A DNA stretch of 64,000 nucleotides from Tieghemostelium lacteum. Lineage: Eukaryota; Evosea; Eumycetozoa; Dictyosteliales; Raperosteliaceae. Position 1 is the stretch's first letter. Each line of letters starts with the position of its first letter. Below are positions 1 to 11,992 of this stretch, piece by piece. Made by a program: the position numbers and the translations under genes. The notes beneath the pieces were generated by a model. That model had not been told where the DNA came from and ran no database searches. It saw nothing but the letters and a program-made list of their open reading frames with translations. Location: contig LODT01000049.1 of assembly GCA_001606155.1 (NCBI GenBank), positions 54,841-118,840 on the forward strand, in the 5' to 3' direction.

Positions 1-1
1 T

Positions 2-538
2 GTTCAGGGTATATCAAAAGGTAAAGGTTTTGCAGGTGCAATGAAACGTTGGAATTTCAGAGGACAACCAGCAACACATGGTGTCTCTAGAACACATAGA
101 TCCATAGGTTCTACTGGGTGTCGTCAGACTCCAGGTAGAGTATTCAAAGGAAAGAAGATGCCGGGTAGATTGGGTGGTGAGAAATGCACTGAACAGAATC
201 TACAGGTTATACGTATAAACACAGAGATGAATTGTATTATGGTTAAAGGTGCTGTACCAGGTGGAAAGAATGGTTACTTGCGTCTAACTGATAGTCGTTC
301 GAATAAATGGAAGAGTGCACCACCCTTCCCAACTTATTTCACTCAACCTGGTGAGATGGAAGAGGAACTTGTAATTTCCAAGACTGGTCAAGTAGTTGTT
401 GAATCTTCTTATCCAACTCCAATTCAACCAAAATTATTGACTACACAAGAATATGAAGATATTATGCAAAAGAACAGACAAAGACATCAAGATCAATTAC
501 TGAAAATTGAAAAGAAACAAGAGGAAAATTCAATATAA
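2..538 (+). CDS. mrpl3: Mitochondrial ribosomal protein L3 (uL3m), 5' partial
   Basis: Component of the mitochondrial large ribosomal subunit. The frame is open from base 2, and translation before the first in-frame Met gives [13 protein letters not shown], the start of the highly conserved uL3 loop, so the gene begins upstream of the window. The continuing [14 protein letters not shown], the [16 protein letters not shown] stretch and the [11 protein letters not shown] segment are the bacterial/organellar form of uL3, not the cytosolic eukaryotic form. The Gly/Lys/Arg-rich loop is the part that reaches the peptidyl-transferase centre in this family. A charged C-terminal tail of about 40 residues ends in KKQEENSI. 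No intron is seen in the visible part. The missing N-terminus should hold the targeting sequence. Confidence 0.93.
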   Translation, partial: VQGISKGKGFAGAMKRWNFRGQPATHGVSRTHRSIGSTGCRQTPGRVFKGKKMPGRLGGEKCTEQNLQVIRINTEMNCIMVKGAVPGGKNGYLRLTDSRSNKWKSAPPFPTYFTQPGEMEEELVISKTGQVVVESSYPTPIQPKLLTTQEYEDIMQKNRQRHQDQLLKIEKKQEENSI

Positions 539-634
539 AAATAAATATTCTCAAAAATAATTAATAATAATAATTTATAGTTTATATAACTATAAATTGT
601 TGTACATATAAAAGAAACTAAATGAAATTTCAAA

Positions 635-652
635 AGTCTACTTGTGTGTAGA
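635..652. other. Short hairpin in the intergenic region after mrpl3
   Basis: GTCTAC and GTAGAC flank the 6-nt loop TTGTGT, about 100 bp after the mrpl3 stop. The rest of 539-818 is AT-rich with A and T runs and shows no gene. The hairpin is short and could be chance. Confidence 0.3.
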
Positions 653-818
653 CCACCCCCAACTGATTTTAAAATAATTTTAAATTTTCAAAAAAAATGA
701 GGGATAGGTGGTTTTTTTTTTCACACCAAAAATAAAAAATAAAAAAAAAGATCTCATCAAATTTTGAAAAAATAGAGTTGTAATTATTTATTTTAAGTGT
801 AATAATACAACTTTTTAA

Positions 819-3800
819 ATGGCAGATAAAAAGAAAGGAGGTGCAGGTAATGCACACGAGGAGAAAGAAGAGATCAAAAAGAATGTAGTAGTTGGAAATT
901 ATGTAAGGTTTAAAAAATTGAAATTTGAATGACACAATTGATTTTGTCTCATGATAATCCATATGCAGTATTAACAATGATCCGATTGGTTATATTAAAT
1001 AGAATTTAGGTGTGGCAATTGGTAAAGGTGGATTTGGTACAGTGTACCAAGGATTGGATACAGAAAATGGTGATTTTGTAGCTATTAAACAGATTAATTT
1101 ACAAAAGATTCCAAAAGATCAGTTACAAGGTATCATGAATGAAATTGATTTACTAAAGAATTTAAATCACACCAATATTGTAAAATATATAAAATATGTA
1201 AAGACAAAGGATAATTTATACATTGTGTTGGAGTATGTTGAAAATGGATCTTTAAGTGGTATTATTAAGAAATTTGGTAAATTCCCAGAATCATTGGTAT
1301 GTGTCTACATTAGACAAGTTTTGGAAGGTCTTGTATATCTACATGAACAGGGTGTGGTGCATCGTGATATCAAAGGTGCAAATATTCTCACAACCAAAGA
1401 AGGTAAAATTAAATTGGCTGATTTTGGTGTAGCTACAAAATTTGATGATAAAGAAGCAATTTCTGTAGTTGGTGTATGTATATCTAAGATTTATATTAAT
1501 ATAAAGATATATATCATAACTCTAAGATTTACTAATATTTAATCAAAAATATTTTAGACACCATATTGGATGGCACCAGAGATTATAGAGTTAAATGGTG
1601 CAACTACAAAATCAGATATTTGGAGTGTTGGTTGTACTGTTATTGAATTACTTACAGGATCACCACCATATTATGATCTAGGTCAAATGCCAGCACTATT
1701 TAGAATTGTATCAGATGATTTTCCACCTCTACCAGAAGGTATCTCACCAGCACTTAAAGATTGGTTAATGCAATGTTTCCAAAAAGATCCCAATCTTAGA
1801 ATTTCAGCACAAAAGTTACTAAAACATAGGTGGATTGCATCACAGGTAAAGAAAAAAGTTGAACAACAAGTTGAGACACCTTCTAATATCGATGATATTG
1901 CACGTAATATTCAAGACTACAATCAAAGAATTAATCAATCTAAACACACCCGTAAACCATCTATTCATCCAAAATCACCAAAATCCAAACCAATTTTACC
2001 CCCACCTGAAGAGGATGAAGATGAGTGGGATGATGATTTTACTCCAAAATCTATAAAGATTAATAAGTCACCTGTAGGTCAAAAGAAATTACAGTTACCA
2101 GTTCAACAACAACAAAAACCAACAACAACTCCACAAAAGAAACCAGAAACTCCATTGAAATTAGCAATTCCAAAACCATCAATTGAACCTGAAGAAGATG
2201 AATTGGAATGGGATGATGATTTTAAGACAGTTTCAGATCTAACCAAAGCATTAAAAGATAAAACTTCATTTGTTGAACAAGAAGATGAAGATTTTAACAG
2301 TGGTTTTGATGATCCACCTACTGTTATAAAATTGAATAATGGTGCAAGTTCACCAAGTACCACATCAGCTCCACTTAAATTGGCATTGAACAATAATAAT
2401 AACAAGATGGGAAGTGGAAGTGGTACTGTAAAATCACAAAATTCACAAAAATCTGTTGGAAGTGCTAGTAGTTCAAGTACACAAAAGGAATCTGTAAAGT
2501 CAAATATTGATCAATGGGGTGAAGGTAAAGAGGATGATGAGGATTGGAATGATGTTGCTACTATGACATTTGATAAATCAAAATTGGTAAGAAAGGGGTC
2601 CGTTAACAAACCAGATCTCTCACAGAGACTAAAGAATAGAATGCAAAATAGTATTGAGAAATCTGGTGGTGATGAAGAGGATGAGGATGATCCATTTGCT
2701 GATGCTATGGATGATATGGAGGAAGAAAACTTTGATCTTGACAAGAATCTCCTGAAGGATAACTATGCAAAAATGTCAGAGGAGATTATCAAACTCATGA
2801 ATCTCCTTCAACCTGATCAGACTGAAGAGGCACTAAACAGAACTTGCGACCAGTTGATTACAATGTTTAAAGAGAACTCTGAGCAAAAGACATTACTTAT
2901 TCGTAGACATGGTGTTATTCCCATTATGGAGATGTTGGAAGTCAGTAATATTAATGCCATGGTACTATGCTCCATTTTGAAGGTTGTCAATCAGATTATT
3001 GACAATAACATGGAAATTCAAGAAAACTTGTGTTTGGTAGGTGGTATACCTGCTATTATGAAGTTCTCAACTAGGGAGTATTCAGCAGGTGTCAGATTGG
3101 AAACTGCCAGTTTTATCAGTAAAATGTGTTCAACATCTACCCTCACTCTACAGATGTTCATTGCATGTAAAGGTCTACCTATTCTCGTTGATTTCTTGTT
3201 GAGTAACTACCAAGAATCTAAAAAACTAGTTCTAATGGCTGTAGATGCAATTATCAATGTTTTTGAACTACAATCACCAACTCCAAAAAATGACTTTTGT
3301 CGTCTGTTTTCAAAATGTGGTCTACTTAAAACCCTTCCTATTGTATTGAGAGATGTCATTCAAGACCCCGAAGTTGCATCTACATATCCAGATAAGATTA
3401 TCAATCTGTTTATAATGTTCAGTTCCGCTGATAGTGTTGTTAGGAAGTCAATGTCATCAGTTGAGGTTATTCGTACTGTTTTAGATACACTTTCACACTT
3501 GTCATCTGAACAGTTGGTTAAGGTACTGAAATCAATCAGACAATTGTCCATGGACCATAACACACTACAAAATCTTCAAAATGCCGGTACTATTCGTACA
3601 TTGGTTCCATATCTAGGTCAAAGAACCGGTCCTCATATTGCAGAGATTCATAATCAGGTTTTGAACACCATGTTCCATTTGTGTCGTTTGGAACCAGAAA
3701 GACAATATCAAGCAGCTGTCGATGGTATCATTCCACATTTACAATTCTTTATCACTACACATTCACCATTGAATCAGTTTGCATTACCTATTATATGTGA

Positions 3801-4326
3801 CTTGGCACACTCCAAGAAAGCCAGAGTTGAACTATGGAAACATGATGGTGTTAACTTCTATCTCGATCTTCTAGAGGAAAGATACTGGCAAGTAAATGCC
3901 ATTGACTCTCTAGCAAGTTGGTTAGTAGACGAAACCTATCGTGTTGAGAAAATCATTGCAGGCCAACAAGGTATCAAGAGAATCATTAACGCATTCCAGT
4001 CTGCTGATGGTCAATCCTTTGCTGGTATTTTAGAACCATTGTTAAAGATTATCAATACCAGTCCAGTTGTAAATGTACTTTTGGGTACCTCTGCATTGGT
4101 CTCTAAAATCTTGGAAAAACTCACACATACCAACCCACAAATACGTTTAAATTTACTCAAGATTATCACTTCCATTTATGAAGGTCACCAAAATCCCAAG
4201 AAACTCATTCAAGATTACAATCTCTATCCAATCATCAAAAATGTTGCCAAAACTGATAAATCTATTCTAGTACAAGCTGTTGCCAATAACCTCTTTGAGG
4301 CTTTTAATGCAAATTCTGTAATTTAA
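819..4326 (+). CDS. sepA: SepA/Cdc7/MAP3K-epsilon-type septation kinase with C-terminal ARM-like repeats
   Basis: Serine/threonine kinase predicted to act in cytokinesis like Dictyostelium SepA, the counterpart of fission yeast Cdc7 in the septation initiation network. Three exons: 819-902, 1003-1473 and 1558-4326, giving 1107 residues. Joining exon 1 to exon 2 restores the sequence [20 protein letters not shown], and joining exon 2 to exon 3 restores [12 protein letters not shown] across the activation loop. Visible kinase motifs are the glycine loop GKGGFG, the lysine in [18 protein letters not shown] and the APE segment, residues about 28-290. The middle (about 290-580) is acidic and low-complexity with several EDEWDDDF-like patches. 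The last 520 residues form an all-helical ARM/HEAT-like region, as in the MAP3K-epsilon/SepA family. Intron donors are GTAAGG and GTATGT. SepA is the best match by architecture and length. Confidence 0.9.
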
Positions 4327-4736
4327 TGTTAATCTAATGGAAAATAAATATATTTATTCGAATTATTTTCACCTTTATCTCCTTGAAAATGGACCATTTT
4401 CACTGAGCTTAAATATTGCAATGGTTGTGTAAAATTTATGTTGTAGAATCTGTAAGGAAAGAAACGAATAATGATATTAAAAACAAAAAAAAACTCTTCG
4501 GCTCTAACTCTCCTCTCTGTTTCTATCAATCAAACCCATATTTCAACTCCACCTAAAAGATTCACTCTCTCTCACCTACTACAAAGAATAATTTGATATT
4601 TGAATCTTCAATAAAATAGATGTTTAATAATTAATTTTTTTTATCAATTTTTGTTGATAACTATTAGAAAAGTTATTGGCACTGTTTTAGAATTTTATTA
4701 TCCTAACACTGTTGTACTACATTTGATATCTTTATC

Positions 4737-5300
4737 TTACAGAATCACTACGAAGACTTGGAGATTTTTCTTAAAGAATTCCATGATGCATAAGAATTCT
4801 TTAAGAAAAATCTCCAAGTCTTCATCTTGGTTTCCTTCGTAGAATTCTATAGAATGGTAAATTTTTAATGATAGATAACCTTTCTTGATTTCATCTTCAG
4901 TTCTTTTGTTCTTTAAAATTTCTAGTTCCTTCTTGAGTTCCAGGATCGTATTCTCATAATTTGGTTCATTCTTATTTACCTTACTCATTTAATTTTACTA
5001 GCAGGTGATACCAATTGTAAGAATGATTCTATTTATGAGTTGAATGTTTTGATTATGGTTATTTTCTCTTTCCATGATTCTTGGGGTGTAGTTGATGATG
5101 CCTCGTATGTCAAAGTCTAAGGTATCTTTCTTAGTCGCTGATTACGTTGTAGCCTTTTGGATTCTTGCGGTTTATATTGACTAAAAATGTTTTGGAAGGG
5201 GTAATTTTAGCTGTAGTAGCTTTACAATAGTTGTTTATGATTTCTTCTATTATCTCAGCTTCTGGTTGGTTTAAGCTGTCGCAAGGCTTACTCTTATTTA
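4737..5300 (-). mobile_element. Decayed retroelement-like coding remnant (gag-like)
   Basis: Reading the minus strand from about 5300 downward, a coding-like segment (NQPEAEIIEEIINNYCKATT, then RKNPKGYNVISD) hits a stop. After a frame change it continues (FDIRGIINYTPRIMEREN) to double stops near 5000. An 83-codon open frame beginning MSKVNKNEP at 4988 follows, with a leucine/lysine/glutamate coiled-coil-like stretch and then EFYEGNQDEDLEIFLKEF. That last pattern resembles the region where Ty3/gypsy-type Gag proteins start their folded domain, but the assignment is an inference from pattern only. The open frame then runs into a foldback made of its own inverted copy, so its last 18 or so codons are probably not native. 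No reverse transcriptase or LTR was recognised nearby. Confidence 0.35.
4752..4823. repeat. Perfect 30-bp inverted repeat (foldback) with 12-nt loop
   Basis: The left arm 4752-4781 (GAAGACTTGGAGATTTTTCT through TTAAAGAATTC) is the exact reverse complement of the right arm 4794-4823. The loop is CATGATGCATAA. Outside the arms homology continues imperfectly: left AGAATCACTACGAAG against right (complement) AGAATTCTACGAAG. The right copy has 15 extra bases encoding GNQDE on the minus strand. It therefore looks like an inverted duplication of a coding fragment followed by an in-frame 15-nt indel. Confidence 0.9.
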
Positions 5301-5356
5301 TGAGTTAAAAGGATAATTATTAATTAATTTTGTAAAAGTATTTATATTAATTTTGT

Positions 5357-5384
5357 AAAGATTCTAGAACCTTCTAGAATCTTT
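5357..5384. promoter_or_regulatory. Heat-shock element array
   Basis: The palindrome AAAGATTCTAGAA-CC-TTCTAGAATCTTT contains TTCnnGAAnnTTCnnGAA, four contiguous perfectly phased half-sites of the HSF consensus (nGAAn alternating with nTTCn). One-mismatch half-sites (AAA and TTT) sit in phase on either side. It lies about 60 bp upstream of the retroelement-like remnant, which reads away from it on the minus strand. Heat-shock-inducible terminal repeats are known for the Dictyostelium DIRS-1 element. Whether this is such a promoter remnant is inference. Confidence 0.5.
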
Positions 5385-6089
5385 TGCTAATATGTATGTT
5401 TTAAAAAAAAGATGCAAAGATATAAAAAATTTATTCATAATTAAAACTAAATTGATGAAAATACACAATATCTTTAAAATTTATATTGCATTTGGTACAA
5501 TTTAGAATCTTATTCTTAGGGTTAATAAGGTATTCCTATTAGATTATAAAAAATCTAGCCAATTTACAAATTTAATTTATATAGTGTATAAAAATAGTTT
5601 TTTGGTAATGAAAGCCTTTTTTCTTCTACAATAACATAATAGATTAGATGATAAATAAACCCCTAGAGAAATCATGTTTTCCAAATAAAATTTATTTGAT
5701 TTAAATTAAATTAAATTAAATAAATTATTTTAATTATTTCTAAAGAAAATTATATGATAATCCACTGGTATGGTATTGGTACACTTTAATACCAGTGGTA
5801 ATCCATGGCCAATATTAAACACTAGTTATAAAATCGTGCCTCTTTTGACATCTTTTTTTGGATAAGATTGAAAATTTCCACAACTGATAAAATAATGTAG
5901 AACTCCATTAATTCTATCTATATACAATTAGGTATCATCCTCTTTCACTTTCATTTAAATTGATATTGTTATTTTTAAGGCAATTAAAATCAATTCCATT
6001 AATAAAATGCAAATATAAATTTTAAAATAAAGAAAGAACGAGAACATATTCTTAACAAACTAAAAGTTATATGAATAAGAAAAAAATAA

Positions 6090-6290
6090 CAATTTGGATG
6101 GTTATTTTGCAGTTGTGTGTGTTTGGAAGATTTTTCAAAATGTTGTTCTTCACATGCTTCATCATACCAAGACTGCTCTACATCCCAAGAACTTCTTTTT
6201 TAGTTGAATGAGATACATAATGTGCTACTTAATGTCACATAGGATGGAGTGTTATTATCAATAGATGCAAATACTTCAAATAACTAATTT
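6090..6290 (-). pseudogene. Possible dead exon of an unknown protein
   Basis: After a splice-acceptor-like AAATTAG the minus strand reads LFEVFASIDNNTPSYVTLSS and ends FN, then a stop. In the same frame it continues with RSSWDVEQSWYDEACEEQHF. The codon texture is unlike the flanking AT-rich noise. No family was recognised. It could belong with the remnant at 6868-7216. Confidence 0.25.
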
Positions 6291-6867
6291 CCCAACAGTA
6301 ACTAAAGACTATTTTACATCCAGTTGATATAGCCATAATTGTTTATTCAGTCTTGTAGTTGAAATATAATAGAAATACAACTTGTATTTTCAAATTGCAA
6401 TACAAAATTAGATTAGTTAAAATCTTTTCATATTTTCTACTTTCATCAAATCTATTCAACTTATATATATATATCCTTAAAAATCTAATTTTCCCCTCAA
6501 GGTTACTGTTTTTAGATTTTTAAATAAAACAATTATCAACAAGATAGTAATGAGTAATTCAATATTGGAAGTCTTAAAATTACTTTTAGTGAAAATTCTT
6601 GATTTGAAATCAATTCACTGCAAAAGTAGCAATTTATTCAGAATATATACCACCAAATGAAATATATTTACTTTACCATTTGAATAACATTGAGAGTTTT
6701 GTATCTTTTGCAAATTAGGTGTTAAATTGGTTTATACTAAATATAACAACAAGTAAAATTGTTGAGCTAATGGTATACATAAAAGTATTTAATTTTTAAT
6801 TGTGGCAAATGGATTCAAAGAATTCAAATAAAGAGAAAATACAAAGAAACTGCTACTTTATTATACC

Positions 6868-7216
6868 CTAAACTTGTGCCGCTATTGTACTTTTATTTTT
6901 AATCTTCACAATTACATGAGAAGAGCAATCTTGAGGACATGGGTTACCAAAATAGTAGGTTTTAATTATAGTTGGTATATTAGTATCCTGAAATATTAAT
7001 TTGTCACTTATTTGTATATTTGCTGGTGGGTGCAATTAACATTTCCTAGAGTCAATTGATTACAAGTCAAAGCAGTACCATTGATTGTTGTGGTCATATA
7101 TATACTCTATAGCATAGAAATTTGTACCATGTGATTTATCTTGATATCTGATACCACAGTGAACAAAATTTCCTTCAATTTGTAGAAGGGAAATTAACTT
7201 GAATAAGATGTAATAC
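6868..7216 (-). pseudogene. Decayed cysteine-containing secreted-type protein fragment
   Basis: Three minus-strand segments in different frames follow one another after a TTTACAG acceptor-like site at 7217. The first is about 45 codons containing NFVHCGIRYQDKSHGTNFYA and ending with WYCFDL and a stop. The second has TINGTALTCNQLTLGNVNC. The third has YYFGNPCPQDCSSHVIVKIK and a stop at 6868. The Cys spacing and Asn-X-Thr/Ser sites suggest an extracellular protein disabled by at least two frameshifts. No family was identified. Confidence 0.35.
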
Positions 7217-7378
7217 CTGTAAATATAATTTTACTTTTTATTTGAGTTGACAAAATCAATTGATAGACAAATATTAAGTGTCTTCATTGTGGAATTAAAA
7301 AAAATTTTATTTTTTTTTTTTATAATTTGGTGACTTTCGTTCGTTTTTTTTATTTAAACAAATCTGATAAAAATAAGA

Positions 7379-10300
7379 ATGGATACTCATTTATTTACAC
7401 CATTTAAATCAGTCGGATATATAACTAGTCCAGTTCCATATGCATTAAAACGTCAAGGATTAGAAAATTTGTTTATGATTGCAACTGGTAATGAATATAA
7501 CGTTGTAGAGGTATGTCTTTGTCAATTTACCACATTGCCATTTCTATATAAAATATTAAGATATATATAATTTAAAATGAATATAGTCAGGTAAATTAAG
7601 AGTAGTAAGAACATCAGAAAAGCAAAATGGTAAAATTAGATCAGTTGCATGGTTTGGTAGATTAAATTTAACATCATGTAAAAATGATATATTATTATGG
7701 AATACATCAGTAGGTACAAAATATAGTATTGCTTTTGAATTTGAATTTTAGTATTTTTAACTTTATGAAATAGTTTTTACAATATACATTTAAAGGTCAC
7801 TCAAGTAAAGTTACAAAAATCTATGTATTTGATAATATTTTATTATCTTTATCGATGAATAATGAGTTTTTTATTTGGGATTTGAAAGCAAAGAAAATTC
7901 TACCTAATCAATTACCACCATTTAGTAATTCTCAAAAAGTAACACAGTTTATTCATCCAAAGGGATATTATAATAAGATTATAGTGGCTTTTGAAAATGG
8001 TCAAATTCAATTGTGGAATGTGAAGACTAGACAATTAATATATACATTTAAAGGATGGGGATCTGAAGTTACATATTTGGAACAGTCACCAGTACAGGAT
8101 ATAGTTGCTATTGGTTTGGCAGATGGTAGAGTAATTCTACATCATCTTAGATTTGATATGACTTTATGTAGTTATACTCAAGAGGGTATGGTTACAAGTA
8201 TAAGTTTCCGTACTGATGGAACCCATCATATGGCATCTTCAAATAACAATGGTCACATTTCAGTATGGAATCTCGATAATAAGACTTTGTTTCATGAGTG
8301 GAGACCACATAGATCATCCATTGCCAATATTGAGTATCTTCCAGAAGAACCTATTCTAGTGAGTAACGGTAATGATAATGCTCTTAGAGTATGGTCATTT
8401 ACAAAATATGATGGATACCCTTATATTCTCAGAGAACTTTCTGGACATTCTGAACCACCTACACAATGTCAATTCTATGGTAACTCTAACCCAGATTCCA
8501 TCATTACAATCTCCAAACACTCCATTCGATCCATTTCAACTAAAGCTGCATCCCACAGCAAGGAATTCTCACACAAAAAAGAACATTTGAAAATTCTTCA
8601 ACAGATATCAGTTAATGATCGTAGACATCAGGCATGGGATACAGTAGTAAGTTCCCATAAAAACGCAAAATCAGCATATTCATGGGATGCCAATCACGCT
8701 ACTATTAATAGTAAACATAAATACAATTGTAAATCGAACATCAATTGTCTGACATTATCCAATTGTGGTAATTTTGTCTTTTTGGGACAAGAAAATGGTT
8801 GTATTTCAAAATTCAATGTACAATCTGGAATTAAAAGAGCTGATACAAAATTTGACGAATCATCTAGAATTGGTAGTATAAGTGCACTGGTTGCTGATCC
8901 TATCAACAGATTCCTAGTTTCTGGTAGTACTAGAGGTCAATTAAATTTTTGGAATTTTGAAACCTTGTCTCTGGAACACACTATAAAATTAGGTTCACCA
9001 GTGACCTTAATGGAATTACATAAAGATTCTGGAATGGTTGCAGTGGTTACTGATGAGAATATAATCAGACTTTATGATGTAGATAATAGAAATCTAGTTA
9101 GGGAGTTTTCTATTGACAGTAACAGCAGAATCAATGCATTGACTTTTAATCATGATGGTCGTTGGATTTTGGCATCTTCAACCAATTTGGTTATTAGAGT
9201 ATTTGATATTCCATCTAGTAGAATGCTAGATTGGTTCCGTGTTAGTAAACCAGTGACTTCAATGTCATTCAGTCCACTTGGTGACTTTTTAGCTACCACA
9301 CATAGTAATGAGTATCCTGTATATATTTGGTGTAATCAAACTTATTTCTCATCAGTTTTCCTAAAAGAACCATCTGCACAACCTGAACTCTTACAATTCC
9401 CCTCCTTACAAATTGATTCTTTAGGACACGGTGAAGATGAACAATATAATTTAAAACTAGAAGACGATGACAGAGAAATGGATGATATTGAATTCAAGGA
9501 TATATCAGTAGAGGAATTCAACAAAATTGTAAATCCAAATGAACAATCTCATACACAAATCGGACATTTGGTAACATTATCTAATTTACCAAAATCCAAA
9601 TGGCAAACTCTACTAAATCTCGATACAATCAAAGAGAGAAACAAGCCAACTATCATTAAAGAAAAACCAGAATTGGCACCATTCTTCTTGACTACCATCC
9701 AAGGACTAGAACCAAAATTTGCATTACCTTCTGATTTATTATCACAAAAATCTACTACTGTATCTAATGATATCCAAGATGAAGTAGAGGATCCTGATAA
9801 TATTCCAAATCCTGAAGGTTGGGAAGATTGGTCAACACCATCTAATACTATACAACAAGTTGATGAAGATAATGTTGAAATGCAAGTTGATGAACAATTA
9901 GAAGGTTCCAAACAAAATGGTACCAATGGTAAACATCATGACAGTGACAGTGACAATGAAATGGAAGATGATGAAGAAGTTGAGGAATTTATAAATTTAA
10001 ATAATCCAAAGATTGCACAAAGTAAACAAGAAAAGATTTTGGCTAAAAAAGGTCCAAAGGAAGTTTATACTTCCAATAGAGTTATAAATGTCACTGCATC
10101 CAAATCAACTAGAACTAAATTCAATTTGGAACTGGAGAATGGTTTCGATAGAAAAGATTATCGTCATACATTAGAGATTCTAAAGTCATTGTCACCATCT
10201 GAAATTGATTTTGAAATTCGTATGCTTACCAGTAACGATAATTTTGCCGATATTCACTTTATGTTTAATTTCCTATTGCGTTGTCTAGCTCAGAGAAATG

Positions 10301-10494
10301 ATTATGATTTTGTACAATCACTACTGACTCACACCCTAAAAGTTCATGGTCATCATTTATTTACTCCACAATTTGCCGAAGAATTACAATCCCTACAAAA
10401 TGTCACCAAAAAGAGTTGGTCTCAAATTCAAGATATTTTCCAATCCGATATATGTTTATTACGTTATTTTACCAATACTTTATCAACAAATTAA
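7379..10494 (+). CDS. utp21: U3 snoRNP component Utp21/WDR36, WD40 protein
   Basis: Nucleolar WD40-repeat protein of the small-subunit processome, needed for 18S rRNA maturation in yeast and animals. Three exons, all phase 0: 7379-7510, 7587-7709 and 7774-10494, giving 991 residues, the usual length for the family (about 900-950). The joins give YNVVE/SGKLRVV and LLWNTS/FLQYTFKGHS. Two tandem WD40 propellers span about residues 25-610, with blades such as FFIWDLKAKK, ISVWNLDNKT and IRVFDIPSSR. An acidic linker (residues about 700-850) includes GWEDWSTPS and a run of D/E. The last 130 residues, from KFNLELENGFDRKDYR on, match the conserved Utp21 C-terminal helical domain. Intron donors are GTATGT and GTAGGT. 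Confidence 0.92.
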
Positions 10495-10557
10495 AATAAA
10501 CCCTTCTTTTTTTTTACAATTTCACATTCTTTTATTTTTTGGGAATTAGATCTATCT

Positions 10558-11663
10558 TTATGCTTTCTTTATACATTCAAAAAATAGAGTATCAAATTTA
10601 GTATCGGGAACAAATCTTTTAGGGAATGGTGTAATGTTCACTTCAAAACCTTTTGAAATCATTGCTTGAGTGAATTCATTTATACCTCTACGAACAGTTG
10701 CGCAAGTTCCTATAAATACACCGTTCATTTGTAAGGATTGATAAATAATGTTTGTTAATGCATCAACTAGTTTTTCATCGTAGATAATCTCAGAACCAAT
10801 GACAATCTCATAGAATTGTGGTTTTGGTGGATTATCATTCAACCAATCCAATTGTTGAACTTGACATTTTTTAAGCTCTGGGTATTTCATTTGATTGATT
10901 TTAACATTATCCTTTAGTGCTGCCATAAGTTTAGGTGAGTAATCAGTTACTAATACTGATTTACAAACTAATCCCAAAGCCATACCAGTTATACCTAAAC
11001 CACTTCCTAATTCCAATACATCTTTACCTTGAAATCTTTGTTCATTCTCAAGTATCCATTTACTAAGACCTATACCAGCATCCCAAATTTTCCAACCCAC
11101 ACCAACTAAATCAAAATGTAATTGTTTAAATTCAAAGAGATATTGAAATTCACCAGTCTCTTCGGAATAGGTTCCAAATCCTACTTTTCTGGTGGAATAT
11201 GGTGCACATTTCCTCAGACATTCAATAGCAGTTGAGGAGTCATTTAAAATATCTGCATCATAGTATTTCTCTAAAAGATCCTCTAGCCTTAAAATGAAAT
11301 CTAAAGATCTCATAATTTCATTGGCATCTGTCTCTTTTAAACTGATATTCTTTAGAAACAAAACCAATGTTCTAACAATATCTATATCTTCATGATCTAT
11401 CAATTCTAATAATGCTTGAAATATACCTAATTTCTCAATATCCTTATATTGAAATCCTAGATTACATTAAATAGTGAGAATAAGAATAGGTTCGTACAAA
11501 TAAGATGCTTTGGTTATACTCTACTATTTTTAACCCATTCATTTAATTTATTTAGAGACTCTAAAACTGTATTTTTATCTTTGGATCTTAATGATTCTTT
11601 TGTACATAATTGTGATCCATAAATATTATGAATATTACTAAAACGTTGTTTTGTTGGAAACAT
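10558..11663 (-). CDS. Methyltransferase of the lysine-methyltransferase (Methyltransf_16) family
   Basis: Predicted SAM-dependent protein methyltransferase. Two exons: 11663-11525 and 11456-10558, 345 residues. The ATG at 11663 (MFPTKQRF) was chosen because the upstream part of that frame looks non-coding. The join (donor GTAGAG, acceptor CTAG) gives LNEWVKN/RFQYKDIEKLG. A helical N-terminal domain of about 130 residues precedes the Rossmann fold. Motif I is DVLELGSGLGITGMALGL, the acidic residue binding SAM is in LVTDYSP, and the post-I/motif-II region is CQVQQLDWLNDNPP followed by YEIVIGSEIIYD. This SEIIYD (S/A-D/E-hydrophobic-Y) pattern marks the METTL21/FAM86-like group. The substrate cannot be told from sequence. 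A donor four bases further downstream (GTATAA) is possible but would break the frame. Confidence 0.8.
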
Positions 11664-11992
11664 TAAATGAAAAAAATTGTAAGAATCGATTAAATTATTG
11701 TGAAAAATTAAAAAAACGATGCCAATTAATAAGGATTGAATTAGAAATAGAAAAATTTGTTTTATTAAAATGTTCTGGGATATTCTTTTCTTTACATTAT
11801 TGTTTGTAAAATGAATTGCCAAAGAAATGTTGGATCTAGAGTTGCCATAATTATTGGGAAATTATGGAAATTACTTTAAAGTATCTCTTGTGGTTTGATC
11901 TATGTTATTACATAAAAACACTATCAAAAAGGGTAAATGAGAATTTGGATCACATAAATGTCACATAATGTGATTCCAGAAAAATACTAAAA

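Larger units (their letters stand above)
4327..7378. other. 3-kb gene-poor region holding decayed elements
   Basis: AT-rich stretch between the kinase and utp21. It contains a retroelement-like coding remnant, a perfect foldback, a heat-shock-element array and fragments of a dead gene, each listed separately. It also has a 10-bp inverted repeat, CCACTGGTAT at 5762-5771 with ATACCAGTGG at 5789-5798. No tRNA B box (GGTTCGA) and no intact gene are seen. Confidence 0.7.

Noticed and set aside
669-977. 102-codon minus-strand frame
   Set aside because: Runs antisense through the sepA start and its first intron. Phe/Ile/Lys-rich composition is typical of AT-rich noise.
11514-11822. 102-codon frame as a separate gene with a membrane helix
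   Set aside because: Its last 46 codons are the first exon of the methyltransferase. The hydrophobic N-terminal part is translated upstream sequence.
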